Shown: in pieces, positions 24,546 through 37,800 of the stretch
Position numbering within the stretch: the first letter of the stretch is position 1
Layout of the letters: every line of letters begins with the position of its first letter
DNA from: Antedon bifida
Taxonomy: Eukaryota; Echinodermata; Crinoidea; Comatulida; Antedonidae
DNA: 64,000 bases
Direction: 5' to 3'
NCBI GenBank assembly: GCA_963402885.1
Contig: OY727103.1
Span: 7,106,501 to 7,170,500, forward strand
Made by a program: the position numbers and the translations under genes
Notes under the pieces: model-generated
The model's database searches: none
Seen by the model: the letters and a program-made list of their open reading frames with translations, nothing else
Told to the model about the DNA's origin: nothing

Positions 24546-27500
24546 ACACAATTATTGGTGTGGTGTGGATTATACACCACAACGACGTCACGACAACCCT
24601 ATGTAACCGATAAGGTCACAACTGTGTCAGCTCACTCAGCCAACCAAAACAAAGCGTGAAATGACAGGGCGCCACCTATACATTAAACGCAAATATGTAT
24701 TTTAGTTGCTCAGCGAACATTCTCGAAAATTCTTTTTTTGTTGTTTTCAAATACGTAATTACGCGGTTTCAGGGTGAAGCTTATTAGATTGCAGAACTGA
24801 TTGTTTAGAATTGTTTGTATCGGTAATAAATTGAATCAGTATGTACAGCATCTGGTTTTTAAAACAATCCATTTTCAGAACTAGGTACATTTAATAACAG
24901 CACAAAATCGGCCTACCATCCTTTGTTTTTCTTGTTAACCAAAGGTCATGTATTCAAAAATCATTTTAATATTATTTTGCCAACATAAAAAAAAAATATG
25001 TTTGCAATATTCACAATACAGTAGTACAATCATTCTATAAAAAAAACAATACTATCCTTGTTGACAACCATTTTTTTTCTTCAACATTTGATTTCAACAT
25101 TTCAAACGAAACAAGACTGTATCCGATTGTCTTTAGACCAAACCTATTTCTAGGACTACATCAACAGGCAGAAATCATGCTATCGACAATAAGCAGTGTG
25201 TATTACAATTTTCAGACCAAACCTATTCTTAGAACTATGCCTGAACATAAAAACGGTATTACAATTTTCCAACTAAACCCATTTTCGTAAACTGTAGCAA
25301 ATGGCGTAATAATAGCTATATAATCTGTAAATGTGTGTAGGCATCTCGAAGCTTTAGACCAAAGCAATATTACCCTAGTAAACAGGGATTGTTGTCATTC
25401 TGAATGAATGACATCATCAAAATGGTGATGCTCCAAATCCTTTAAAAAAGTACATCATGAGGCCCCTATGCCTACTAGACTATATAACATTATAATGGTG
25501 TGATCATTATGAACGCTTATTAGATTTATATGTGTACGTGCATATAATGCGGTCAGTTTCTCCAAGTTGTACTGTTACATAATTCATAATGTTTCTGCCC
25601 GTGTTCATTTTGCTAAACATTGACTTACTTTAGTGACATGTTCATATGAACACTTAAATTTGCCATCCCTTTTAATTGAAAACAAAATGTATATGCAACA
25701 CTATGAAATACACGCATAGTTTTATTACAGGTAAGTAAAACGAAAATGTGAAACAAAAATAAAGTAATATAATAATTAGCAATAATTTGAATAAAATGTA
25801 TACATGAAAAAGAGAGACTATTTTAACTAGTATAAGCCTAATAAATTAACAAAAATCACCGCTTGCGTTTGATTGTATTTCATTATTAAATAATAGTTAA
25901 AAACATTCTGTTTTTTTTGTATAGTATGTAGTTGTTTTATCTTTATCTTTTTAAATGTGTTTATATAAATATTCTCATCCCGACACAGTTTGAATAAATA
26001 AAAAATGAAACAAGGTTTATGAAGCTTGGTTCTCAGACACTCAAGCGTTTTGACCAATCACAAGCGACAGTTCGGATGATTCATCGATTGTGATTGGTAA
26101 ACTACGTTGCGCTTACGTTCTTGCGTTGCGTCTCTATGGAAACCAAGTATTGAGGAACTACAGCGTAAAAACAACAACTTTAATTGTCTATTTACTCGCT
26201 ATATTTCGTTAAACTTGTTTCATTAGGAAGTTATTAGATCTCCACCTTCAACCACTTCATAAAGAAATATGTAATGTTTGAAATATTCAAAAAATTGCCG
26301 TAAACACTAAAACACGTAGATATCGTCGGTTTACTGGACTTTTACAAGGAAGATAAAATAATAATTTTAGATAGACATTCAATATTAAATTCATATGAAT
26401 ATTTATTTTCATTTTCTTGATGTTATATTATAAAGAACTTAACCTGAAGAAAATGAAAAGAATTATTTCTTTGTTCTGACTTCAAATGTTATCATCTGTT
26501 TTGGATTATAAATTAACAATACAAATAAATGTGCAAAATATAAAACATTGCAAATTTAAAAAAAAAGTTTAATTAGACAAAAATAAATCGGGTTTTTTTT
26601 CTATTTTCTTTGTATGAACAATATCCAAATCAGTGATTTTATTCTGTTGTATTTCATCCATTCATTCAAGTTAACATTTATTTCGTAGCCAAAACAGTAT
26701 GGACCTTAAACAAAAGGGCATTTTTCTTTAGTTTATGTATAGCTTTACAAAATAAAAAAGTGAAACGTAGATTTGGTAGGCTTATTTTTTGGCGTCTAAA
26801 TGAAATTATTTTAGAGAAACATTTTTTGTTTAACCATATACCTAGTAACTCTGCCTTACTGAAATTAAGCGATTACACGGTTTTAAAACGGTATCTTTGT
26901 AAAATATGAATACAATATTACTAGATTTTGTGCTAGATTTTTAAATTGTCTTGCTTTGTCAATTGGCACTCGTCGCAATCTTTAGTATGACACGCCAAGA
27001 TGGACATAACTATTTCAAGTTGACACTCGTCGCAATTTGTAGTTTGTCCAAATCGGCCAACAACAGCATCAGCTGGAGTTTCGAAAATCCATGCAAATGA
27101 TACAAGTAGCGTATGTACGGTATGTCTAAAGAGGAGAGTAAGCGTGTCATGTATGTTGTCAGCACTGTTACACTAAATGTATGCATACATATTGTTCAGT
27201 CACGGTACACCTCTTCATAATGTCAACTACTGTATTATAGACAATGCTAACTGATAGTTTTCTTTAGATCAATAATCTGGTAATGGCGGGCAATAAACGT
27301 GTATGTACTTTTCACGGTACTTTTTGTAAGGAAGTCCACGTGGTGTTTTATTTAATTCAACAAAATCAGAAGTATATTAAAATATACCTACAGAAGTAAA
27401 AATAAATTTAACAATGCACAAAAACAAACAAATGAATACAATTGTTATTAATTATTACAATAAAATACAGAATATAGTATAAATAAATAAAGTACCATTT

Positions 27501-27599
27501 TTTCTATTTTATTTATTTATTGTATGTTTCAATATTTTTGTCATCGTATATATATATTGGTATTTTTATTTTGACAAGAATTGCCATGAAAAAATACAT

Positions 27600-27943
27600 T
27601 TTTTTCAATTCAATAATTCAATTCAATAGACATTTATTTACAAAATCTGAATACATACTGTAGGAAAACAAGAAACAGGATTGTACAGAATTATAAAAGT
27701 ATATCAGAAAATGAAGGCAAAAGCCCTGAAAGATGTTTGTAAACATCTTGTGTTGGGCGAGCCTTAACACAAATAAAAAAGAAAAGAAATGCATTGAAGA
27801 AAATCATAATAAATTTCATAATCTAAAATATGAATAACAGAAAAAAAAAATATGTTGGTACTGCAGATCGAGACATAACCGATTAATAAATATTTAATAA
27901 GTAAAAAAGGTGTATTTTTTTAATTTTGAGAGATTTTGGAGAT
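27600..27943 (-). mobile_element. Retroelement 3' fragment with (TTCAA)n end
   Basis: The segment starts with repeated ATTCAATTCAATA and is missing from the matching place in unit 1, where the flanks meet directly near 23375. Such pentanucleotide tails are typical of some CR1/L2-like LINE and SINE 3' ends; here the tail reads on the plus strand as the complement, so the element is on the minus strand. Similar ends occur near 3195-3350 and, in the opposite sense, at 47826-47862. Confidence 0.5.
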
Positions 27944-28578
27944 TTGCAGTCAAAGGCTGAATTGCTGCATTTTTTACAGTATTTTTAAATAAAATTAGAT
28001 TAGTTTTACAAACGTATTCGAATTTGAATCAAAATGTTTTTTAAAAGAGAGACAGAGGTTAAATCATCTGAATAAGAAATGTAAGCATTGTTTAAGATGC
28101 ATTTACACACTCTTGTTTAGATTCTTTCTAAATTATTGCTATTATCTTCCGTTAAACCTGAATTCAAAAGGGGAATACATATTCCAAGCATGGACGCAAG
28201 CAACTTTTATATAAAACCATATTATTTTTAAAGTTTTGTCGGAATTTTACTCCTAGGAGTTTAACATGATAATCATAATAATTATATATTTAGTTATTTT
28301 GATTTTCTCCAGTCAGGAAAGTGGGAATAACATGAACTTCCATGTTTCCATGTTTAAATATAAACGTTAGTGATTTTTTCCTGTAAATTAAATACATTAC
28401 TTTGTGATTAGGCCTATAATTGTGCATCGTTGAGATTGTAGAACACAACATATATTATTTGTTTGCAAAATTATTTATAATTGAAAAAAAGAAAAAAAAA
28501 ACAAACAAATGAATATGCTTACAGTAGTAATAACAAAAAAAAGACATTATTATTTTTTAAATAGATATGTTATATTAA

Positions 28579-28936
28579 TAGAGCGAGTCAAATAGCCGAG
28601 CGGTTAAGGCAGGCAAGTTTACCGTACCTAAGAGCCAACAACATCGGCAAGGGTTCGAGGCCGACTCGCTCCTACAGTAGTTCTGGTGATGGAACAAGTC
28701 TTCTCGGATAAGGACTATAAACCGTAGGTCCAGTGTACACAGTTATAACATGTGTGCACTTTAAAGAACCCAGTTCAATATTCGAGAAGAGTAGGGGGTT
28801 ACCGGGGCCAGGTGAACTGGTTCACAACATAAGCCCTGAATAGGGGGATTACCACCTATCTGATAGGACAGTGATCAATTCACTATTGGTAATCCTTGGC
28901 CACATTGCCTAAAGACTTACAATAAAAAAAATTAAA
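28579..28936 (+). mobile_element. tRNA-headed SINE inserted in duplication unit 2
   Basis: The head has box A TAGCCGAGCGGTTAAGGC (about 28593) and box B GGTTCGAGGCC (about 28652), with complementary ends GAGCGAG and CTCGCTC. The body contains GGTCCAGTGTACACAG and GTGCACTTTAAAGAACCCAG, and the element ends in an A-rich tail near 28921. Unit 1 lacks it, and a TTAAATA-like target is present there. A minus-strand relative lies at 48877-49107. Confidence 0.75.
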
Positions 28937-29639
28937 TAATTACTGTAGGCCTAATAACAATATTATAACATCGCCGCTTATATTTGAATGTGTTTCATTC
29001 TTGTTTGTTTTGTTGTTTTTTATTTGTTTATTTATCGTTATATTTCTGAAATGTGTTAATATAATAATTTATTATTTATCGATTCTGTTTGACAAATATA
29101 TTAATAAAAATGAAACAATACCTATATAGAATTTAGTATGTTAAGTTCATCATATTATAAGGAACTATAACATAAAACACACCTTGTTTTGTCTCTTACT
29201 TGCTATACCTAAAACCAATTTATAAGGAAACGACAAAGGTTTGGAAAATTAAAAAAAATGCTGTAACCACTAAAACACGTGATAGCGTTGGTTCAATATC
29301 CTTACAAGGAAGAAAATGTTATGATACTTTAATTTTAGAAAATAAAAATGTATTTCATCATATAAAAAAAGGAAAACAAATTTAAAAACATAGTCCTGGA
29401 CAAAAATAAACATAAACACAATTATTGTTGTGGTGTGATATTTTTTCCAATTTGTATCCTCTGTATTGTTTATAAATGGACACTTTAAAAAGTGCACATT
29501 AGTTGCGAAATGTAAAAACTTTTGTGTAATAACTACTTTAAAATGATGATGATGATATTAATAAAGAATCGTTTATTTTGATTTCAGTAAAAGTTTATAA
29601 TTTCGATATTTTGTCTGTATGAAAAATTAAAATCAGTGA

Positions 29640-29795
29640 TTTTATTATTCTTTTGTATTTCTTGCGATATATGGCGGCGAATTTTAAGTTACAGATTATT
29701 ATCTTCCTTTATAGCATATTTATGCAATACATGCTATGTACAGTATATTGTGCATATATTATACAGGTACAGCAATTAATTAGCCGTCATCGGCA
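29640..29795 (+). repeat. Block P, copy 1
   Basis: From GCGATATATGGCGGCGAATT to AGCCGTCATCGGCA this segment of about 135 bp is almost identical to 49323-49459, 20 kb away. It has no obvious tRNA, TIR or coding content. At both places a MITE-D copy lies within about 300 bp. Confidence 0.65.
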
Positions 29796-30062
29796 ATCTG
29801 TAAAACACCTTAGAAGGCTGTACAATTTACAAGGTGACGAAGGGTCAGGCACCAACAAAGAGCTGCTGGCCTAGGCCTAGTATAGATTATGCTACAAATG
29901 TCTTCTTGTCCCCTTATTTTAAGCAGCTCTCTTATCTCATTATCCCTCCAGTTCGACATTATTATTGTTAATTGAATTGAATCGGCGCCAAAGTGATACA
30001 CTTGACCGCGCAAGGTGCCAAAGCCTCGACGGGGAATTAAATATAACCCCGGAATATAACGG

Positions 30063-30250
30063 CGTTACGTTCTCACAGAATGCCCGTCTGGCATTGCGGG
30101 GAATATCCCTAGAATATTACTAGGTCTAAAGCAGGTCATGTCGATGCCGGCATGATGCCAAGACGACCCGTTCTCACAGAAAACCATACCGGCATGGTAA
30201 TGGTATATTCCCGCAATATTCCTGGCACACAGCTCTGTGAGAAAGGGGCT
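30063..30250. mobile_element. MITE-D copy 1
   Basis: The left end GTTCTCACAGAATGCCCG and the complement of the right end, CTTTCTCACAGAGCTGTG, share CTCACAGA and continue to a common GGGAATAT stretch. This gives imperfect terminal inverted repeats of about 40 bp. The element is GC-rich relative to its flanks. The right end GTGAGAAAGGGGCTT is itself duplicated in tandem. The copy at 49108 shares the ends. Confidence 0.55.
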
Positions 30251-30274
30251 TGTGAGAAAGGGGCTTTGCTTCTT

Positions 30275-30495
30275 CAGATTGGCGCACGTCGCAATTTGTA
30301 GGCCCTATTTTTTTTGTCCAAATCGTCCAGCAACAGCAGCTGCAAGTTTTCAGAAAATTCCATGCAAACCATACCGTTGGCGTGCGTATGTAGGTTTGGA
30401 GAGGAGATTGCTGACTCTTCCGCTGGGTATTCAAACATGTTTGCAACATTGAAGTGTGTCATGTATTAAAAGCATTATGTTGTCAGCACTACAAC
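30275..30495 (+). repeat. Third, partial copy of part of the 4.2-kb unit
   Basis: Landmarks in order are GTCGCAATTTGTAG, TTTGTCCAAATCG, CAACAACAGC-like sequence, a CCATGCAAA segment, GTGTCATGTAT and TTGTCAGCACT. They match 22770-22975 and 26970-27175 but are more diverged. A separate short match near 29600-29655 (AAATCAGTGATTTTATT) suggests the array once had a third unit, later interrupted by block P and MITE-D. Confidence 0.55.
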
Positions 30496-30545
30496 AATAT
30501 ACTATATATATTATATTATATATATATATATATATATTATACTAT
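30495..30545. repeat. TA microsatellite
   Basis: About 45 bp of nearly pure TA dinucleotides follows the partial third unit. Confidence 0.8.
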
Positions 30546-30718
30546 GTTTTACATTTCACCTGAAGAGTGCGGCCAGCTACATGCTGGTCGTACGAAACAA
30601 ATTTGTAGTGATTAAAACAATGAAGTAACCAAGTTTTATTCTGTAACAATCAAAACATAGACTTAGTTATCAAAATCATGTCTTCATTATGTATATGAGC
30701 TACGAAATTAGCAAAACC

Positions 30719-31225
30719 TGTATTTTATGGCGGCCATTTTGAAAAAACAAAATGGTGGCCATTAAGTGAACTTCAAAAAAATGCTGTAATTGAAATCCTT
30801 GACCCTCAAAATATATACATTGCCACCAAAATCACTTCCATACATTATGTGGAAGCTGAGATAAGAGCAAAAATCTGTATTTTTATGGTGGCCATTTTGA
30901 AAAACAAAATGGCGGCCATTGAGTGAATTACGAAAATGCTGTTTTTCGATTTCTTGACACTCACAACTACACTTTGTCACTAAAATCACGTTCATACACG
31001 ATGTAGAAGTTGAGATGAGTACAAATCTGTATTTTATGGCGGCCATTTTGAAAAACAAGATGGCGGATATTCAGTAAACTTCAAAATGCTGTATTTGGAT
31101 TCATTGACCCTCAAAACATATACTTTGCCACCAAAATCATATCCATACATGATGTGGAAGCTGATATATGAGCAAAAATATGTATTTTATGGCGGCCATT
31201 TTAAAAATCCAAAATGGCGGCTTTC
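30719..31225 (+). repeat. Tandem satellite, unit about 152 bp, about 3.4 copies
   Basis: TGTATTTTATGGCGGCCATT or a close variant starts units near 30719, 30877, 31029 and 31181, so periods are about 158, 152 and 152 bp. Each unit has an inverted repeat, GCCATTTTG paired with CAAAATGGC around an A-run, then CACCAAAATCA and ATGTGGAAGCTGA-like blocks. Open frames that cross it on both strands follow the repeat period and are unlikely to be genes. Confidence 0.8.
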
Positions 31226-31339
31226 CCCAGGCCAGATGAGCTGGAACTTTTTTTTGGTGGATATATAGAACCTATATAACTCAAATCAGTTGAGAAACAC
31301 TTGTTTCTAATTTTTTCCCAGATTGGCCCTTTTTAGACT

Positions 31340-31630
31340 TAAAATAGGGATACTTAACAAGATACATGTAAATGAAATATACATCATACTACAGTATGTA
31401 ATAATATAACATGATTCCTGTAAATGAAATACGCTAGGCAGACCTGTATGTTATATATTACAAAATGCATGTAAATGACACACTGTGTTATAATATAACA
31501 TTATTTGTGTAAATAAAATATACACCATTGATGTTAAATAAAATATGTAAATTACATGCTGTTATATATAACGCGATGCATTATGTTTGAATTATGTATC
31601 ATGCTGTATTATATAGCATGATGCGCGCAT
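31340..31630 (+). repeat. Degenerate ATGTAAATGAAAT repeat before the GPCR promoter
   Basis: Five or so worn units built on AACANGATNCATGTAAATGA followed by TATNTTATATAACA-like sequence. The period is irregular. It ends about 120 bp before the TATA box at 31747. Confidence 0.45.
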
Positions 31631-31746
31631 ATTATAAATGAATTATTTTTTTCAAATCCTGGAATTGGTAGACTCTTGTATAATAATTTGGCAGAAACCC
31701 CACACATGCGCAGTAAATGTTATATGTATTATGGTTAATTTCCGCG

Positions 31747-31785
31747 TATAAATAGCAGATAATAGTCGTACTGTAGTTCATTGTT
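31747..31785 (+). promoter_or_regulatory. TATA/Inr core promoter of the adhesion GPCR
   Basis: TATAAATAG at 31747-31755 is followed at the usual distance by an initiator-like TTCATTG with its A at 31780, about 33 bp from the first T of the box. This predicts a 5' UTR of about 60 nt before the ATG at 31840. Confidence 0.6.
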
Positions 31786-31839
31786 GGACAGGGCATGTAA
31801 GATTTACTTCCTTCGTGAATATAGTGATAGGCCTACATA

Positions 31840-34800
31840 ATGGAAAACGCAAAACAACTGGTATTTCTATTTGTATGCATTGTACATTGCACAGGTAAGA
31901 CAGTTTCTTATTCGATTATTCGTTACATGTGCGATATGTAATCCGTGTCTCCTCTTTATTTATTTGTTGGGGGATGGTACAGTAACATGTATAACGTATT
32001 TATTTGAATAAACGCCCCGCTTTGAATAAATGCCCCACGGAAAACGTCCCCCGCCCTTCCCACATATAACATCGTTGTTGAATCGACCTTGAATAAATAC
32101 CCCCACTCGGATAAACGCCCACCGGGAGTTTATTTATTTCCTCGAATGCACTCCCCGCCACATGCACATAGTATTATTATTTGTAGTAGAATTAATTGAT
32201 TGACATGGTCTACAATTTACCAAACATTTTTATTTGATTATATCATTTCTTTATATTAGGCTAATTGTGTTGTAATTGTTCATACCCAGTGGTGGGGGTA
32301 TTTATTTGATTAGGTTACCATATATTACACACGAAAAAAAAACAAAAAACATTATTGAGCCATGTAGCGTTTATTCGAATAAATACGGTAATCAAATAAA
32401 TTTCTCCTCGATAAATAAAAAATAAATACAACACAATTAATATCAAGAAGTGACAAAATCTCTTAAAAACTGTATCAACAATTTTGGTAAATGGTAGCCT
32501 ACATCATGGAAGTCAATACATTCTATTACTAATACAAACGTGTTACAATACAGTATTGTGTGTATATGCATGTTTAAAAGAAATAATCGACCCTTGTCTT
32601 GTGTTTAATGTCGGGCGTTTATTCGAAAAAATACAGTAATATGACCGGGACTAAGCAATCTTACACAGATTCGTTTCTGGTTGTCTTATTTGAAACTGTT
32701 GATATAAGTGTTGAGTTGAATGATTTGTTTTATTTATCGTGTATTAGAAAGTATTTAAAATAAAAAGGATTTTGCCTTTTTTTTTTAAATAAACCTGTAA
32801 ACATTTTTTCTCACTAATTAATATTTTAAAAATGATTAGAATGCTAATGTATACTTGTGTCATTATTTTTCCTTAGATATTTCATTTAATTAAAAGTGTT
32901 TGTTTACAGGTGATGTTATGTTTGTTGCTAATTTCAATCCTCCTGGAATATACATGTCACACATAAGTTCCAGTGACAGCGAGTTAAGATTTACTGCAGC
33001 AATGCAGAATGTTACATTAACCTACCCCTCCGCTGTTGATTATGATGTTAGCACATCAACATTATACTGGTCTGACTTGAGCAAGAGGACTATTGAACGT
33101 TATTCATTTGTCACGAACCAACATGAAGTTCTTTTGTCATCAGTTGGTAAGTAAAACAAATATTATTCTCAATTTTAATTCTTCTGTTTTTTTATTAGGA
33201 ATAATAATGGAGTTGTCATTTAATTGTTGACATTTTGTTATCTTTTGTCCGAATACTGTAGGCCTACTTTTCATAATTGTTTCCTTTTTAAACTACTTAC
33301 ATTTTATTCATTCATAATGCCTTCGGCCTAAATAGTAATCAAGGTAACAGATATATAAGTACGTACGTACAAAATCAGTTAAACAACATCCTAAACATTG
33401 TTCTATTTTGTAATAATCAGTATCCATTTTTGGTGCATACTTAGTCATGTCGTATCGTTCGGAATGTGTATAGTCTAAGTTGTAACACTTTGTGCATAGT
33501 TTTAGAGAATAAGCACAAACAATAATTAAATCCGTCTGATTTTTATAAACAGTTTACCTAAACAATAGGATCGAGTAATGATTTCTGAAGCAATTACAAT
33601 AAAGCGAGGGTAGCCCAATAGTCCATATTTACATCAGCGATTATACCATTATAGGGCCTACAGCAGTTTATATAATTCGAACCATAAATCGTAGTCCAGG
33701 TTCTACAAAACTGTGTTTAGAATTTATATTAGCAAAAAGTTAATATTTTTGCACATATGGCGTTTCATACGTATAATACTTGAGGTCAAATTTTACAGAC
33801 AAAAATCGAAACGCCGACTGGTGAACTAACACACTAAACACATAACTGTGCATCGCGAATTACTTATAGGCCTACATGTATTGTGATTAAACGGGATGCG
33901 ACGATCCGAATAATACTCTAAAACCGACATATCTTGTACAGAACTTAGGCCAAAACTGTATCAATCTGCACATGATAGTCTATTAAAAATAATTATATTA
34001 TACATAACCCGTGTGTGCGATTTGAGAGGTTGAACATTAACATTGAGAAAACTAGACATAAACGTCTCTAAAGATCTGCAATTTATTTGCCAATCCCTTT
34101 CAGCTAACATTTTATTTACTTGAGATTTATTTTTCAATAATATCTAAATCAACAAAGATTCTACACATAAATAAAACATTGCATATCCACAAGGCGTTTT
34201 TGTCTACTGTCTGTAATGCCGTATTTATTCAAGTGCGGTTTTATGGCGCGTTTATTCGATGGGAAAATCGCCCGGGCGTTTATTTGAGGGAGGGGGGGGG
34301 GGGGAAGGGAAACGTTTATTTCAAAGTATGTTATAATTATTATAACATTTATGTAAGTAAGATTCCACAGTATGTGATTACAACGTTATGGTTGTTTAAT
34401 TGCTCATCATTATTTAAGGTTCGCTTGGTTTTGTCGTTGATGGAACTGGAAAGAAGCTTTATTGGACAGATAATAGAAAAGACCGAATTGAAGTAATAAA
34501 TCTGGATGGAACGAACAGAACAATTCTGATTGACACAGGATTAATATATCCACATGCAATTGAGTTAGACACAACTAACGGGTATGTCACTATCTATATT
34601 TGTTTACAGTACAGTATGTCTTGTGTCAATTTCCATTAACTTCACATCTATCTTTTGATTGAGAAAAATATTAAAATGCAATAAAACCACTTGTACCATT
34701 TAAAATATGCAATGAGGAAAGTAATAGAGATTATGAAATGAATGACTTAACTCAAGTTTTAGTCATTTCATAAGATATCAATGCTAGCCCTGCTCTTATT

Positions 34801-37800
34801 AGTTGATCTACATTTCAAAGGACTGTGAACCACTCAGTACTTTAACAGACATTGTACCTACTTCGATACCTGTACTGGACTGATATTACTGCCGATATTA
34901 CTTTAACATACATTGTACCTACTTAGATACCTGTACTGGACGGATTATTTGACCGACAAAATAGAGCGAGTGAAGTTAAATGATTCGAGAAAAAGAACTG
35001 CCTTAGTAACAGTACTTGCATACCCACGTGGACTTGTTTTAGCAGTTCCAGGTAAGTTTATGAGCCGTGATGTATATCAATTGTACAAACTAGTACTAGT
35101 AAATAATACTGTGAGCTACTAAGTTCAATTTTGTTAATTGAGGACGCATCCCGAATTTCCTAAAAAATCAGACCAATATGCGTGTATTATAGTTATGTAG
35201 GTCGGCAGTCACTGTTTATGTACATAGTCAGACCTGAAAACTACAATACAACTTGTGAAAGTTGTATTGTAGTTTTTAGATCAGAAAATAAATAACTGTT
35301 TTGCTGCCGCTGTGAATAAAACTTTATTTTACGTTTCATGTATCTTGGTATTTAGCCTATGTCTATTTTATATAGTTATAATATAGCGATTAATGCATTG
35401 TTTGGTAGATGCTAAATGTTAAAATTATCCATTTATTGTTTCATAACGTTATACGTTTACATATTACTATTACAAACTAATCCAATTTTAACAGAAATAT
35501 TAGATCAGTCAAAAATTGCCTTTTTATTACTGTTTTAAAACTGCTCGCGTATAATGCTATGGGAGGTAAGCAAGCTTAAGGAGCCCGCCCTCAAACTCAA
35601 ATTTTATTTTGAACAATTCTCTACAATGCTACATTATTAAACTAGTTGTGCCCACATTATGGTAGTAATATGCACAAATATGTTACTGATATGAAATCAT
35701 CATCCTAAAAGTTCTAAAATTCACAAAAATAATTACAAAAATAAATTACAATAACTAAATAAATTAAACTTAATTAAAAACGAGTAGAGAGTAAATAAAA
35801 ATAGCAATTTAAATATTTACAGCCAGTTCTTAGCTCAAAGTGGAGAATTTTACAAGACTGCTGTATCAGATATTGACAGTTTATACCATTATTTATTAAT
35901 ACAAAGATCATTGCACCGTACTGTAGATAATATTTGTATGTAAATATAAACTATTAAATGAATTTTTCCCCTTTATAATTATTGTCATTTCATTAAATGT
36001 TATAATAAATAACAACGAGGTTTTAATAATTGTGTATTATATAAATGTACGGTTACACTTTTAAGTTAGTATAATATTAGGTTCTGGGCGGTATGTAGCC
36101 TTTATGCAGCAGTTCAGTATTGTTTACAATAGTTAATTACAATTTTACATATTTTTCTTCAAATAGAAATGAATAGAGGTCATCGTGCAATACATGATGT
36201 CGGTATTCAACTGTACCATTATTACCACTATTTAAATTTAGTTAATAGTTCTCTCATTGTTTTCAATATAAGATGGAAAGATGTATTGGGGTGACACTGG
36301 AGCTAGAGTAATTGAGGAAGCTAACCTGGACGGAACTAACAGAAGAACGATTGTAACTGAGGTGGGTTACCTGTATAGAATTGATATTTATGGAAACTAT
36401 CTGTACTGGACAGTTTGGGCTGCCGGCGGTATATATCGAGTTGATAGAACAACTGGAGTATCATCAACGGAAAGTAGCGATAGTCGACTAAATAGTCCAG
36501 AAGATTTATACATTTTAAAAGGTAGATATTCTATATTGTATTTAAATAAAGTTACTCATAATCAAACTATAATTGTAGATTTTTCTCTCAAATGGATGGA
36601 TGGATGTGGGTGCTAATGAAACACTAAATAACATTCCATAACAGTTACCTTTATTCGAATTTATTACGGTTGGTTGCACATTGACTAGTAAACCATTTTT
36701 AGACAAAAACGATTTTTAAGACGAACCAGGACGCGATTTTTCCTCCGAAATCGGTTCCGAAAACCGGGTTAAGGAGGTATAAAATTATTCATACATACAT
36801 CTTTGAATCTGTACATGCTTCAAATGTATAGAGACGGAAAGTTCATAGGCGTCTCGTTTATTGGTCAAATGAGTCGATGAAAATGAGACTCCTTAACCTT
36901 GTAACAGGAACTTCACCGGTACACAGATGAAAGATTCTTTCAAAGTTAATTCTTTACTATACTATTATATGACTCTATATGTCTCGAAATGATGTGAAAT
37001 TACGTAATCTTAACCCTGTATATTGTACTTTCCGTCGAGGATAGACGTTGCACTTATGAATATTGTTTTAATTCTATTTTAAATTTAGATTGTTAGGTGT
37101 ATGGTTATATTCTTATTTATTTACTTTAACGGTACACAGGGGGTGTCAATTGTGGGTCATATCACTAAAACAGTATACACACCAATAGACCAAAAGCATA
37201 GTTTATTAACTGAAAGTAGTTGACAGTCCAACATAACAACTGTTTAGTTCGGAACCACAATAATCAAATATCAACTTAAACTTGAAAGCCACTCCGAGAG
37301 TGCATACCTCCGCCTACTGTAAAATTCTCCTACATAAGAATTCTCCGGAAAAAAAAAAATATATATATATATATTTGTGTCTGTCCTAATGCTGTTTGTG
37401 AATTAGGCTAATTCCACTACAAGCGTGTGTATGCGAGTTTTGGTGTAATGGATATGTAACAAGCCTTTCAATTAACAATAGCTTCAGTTGACTTAACAAT
37501 AGAACAGCAACGCGAAAATCAAACGAGTTAATTTGAAAAGAAATAGGTTTTATAAACTACTCGCATAAAAAAAGGTGGACATTAAATCAAATTATGTTTT
37601 AAAATTACAAATCACAAATTATAACTCTTGCCTCTTGTACAAAAATGGACAAGTAGTTCTCGAGAAAATACAATTTCAGTTTACTTGTTACTTTAAGACT
37701 GCTCGCCGGCTTTTGAAAAAATCTGTCCTATCTTTTAACACTAGCAGGTCTGAAAAGTATACTAAAAAGTGGTCCAGAATTGGGACCATGGTCCCAAATG

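Larger units (their letters stand above)
24653..29420 (+). repeat. Tandem duplication of about 4.2 kb, unit 2 with insertions
   Basis: This is a direct repeat of 20482-24545. It is longer because two segments absent from unit 1 interrupt it: a (ATTCA)n-ended fragment at about 27600-27943 and a tRNA-headed SINE at about 28579-28936. Outside these the two units stay collinear. No gene is recognised. Confidence 0.8.

Noticed and set aside
28581..28672. Possible functional tRNA-Leu/Ser gene
   Set aside because: A and B boxes and complementary ends are present, but the T stem pairs poorly and the sequence runs on into a body and A-rich tail shared with 48877-49107, so it is a SINE head.
30174..31268. 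Several overlapping open frames on both strands
   Set aside because: They follow the period of the 152-bp satellite or cross MITE-D, with no conserved domain or splice context.
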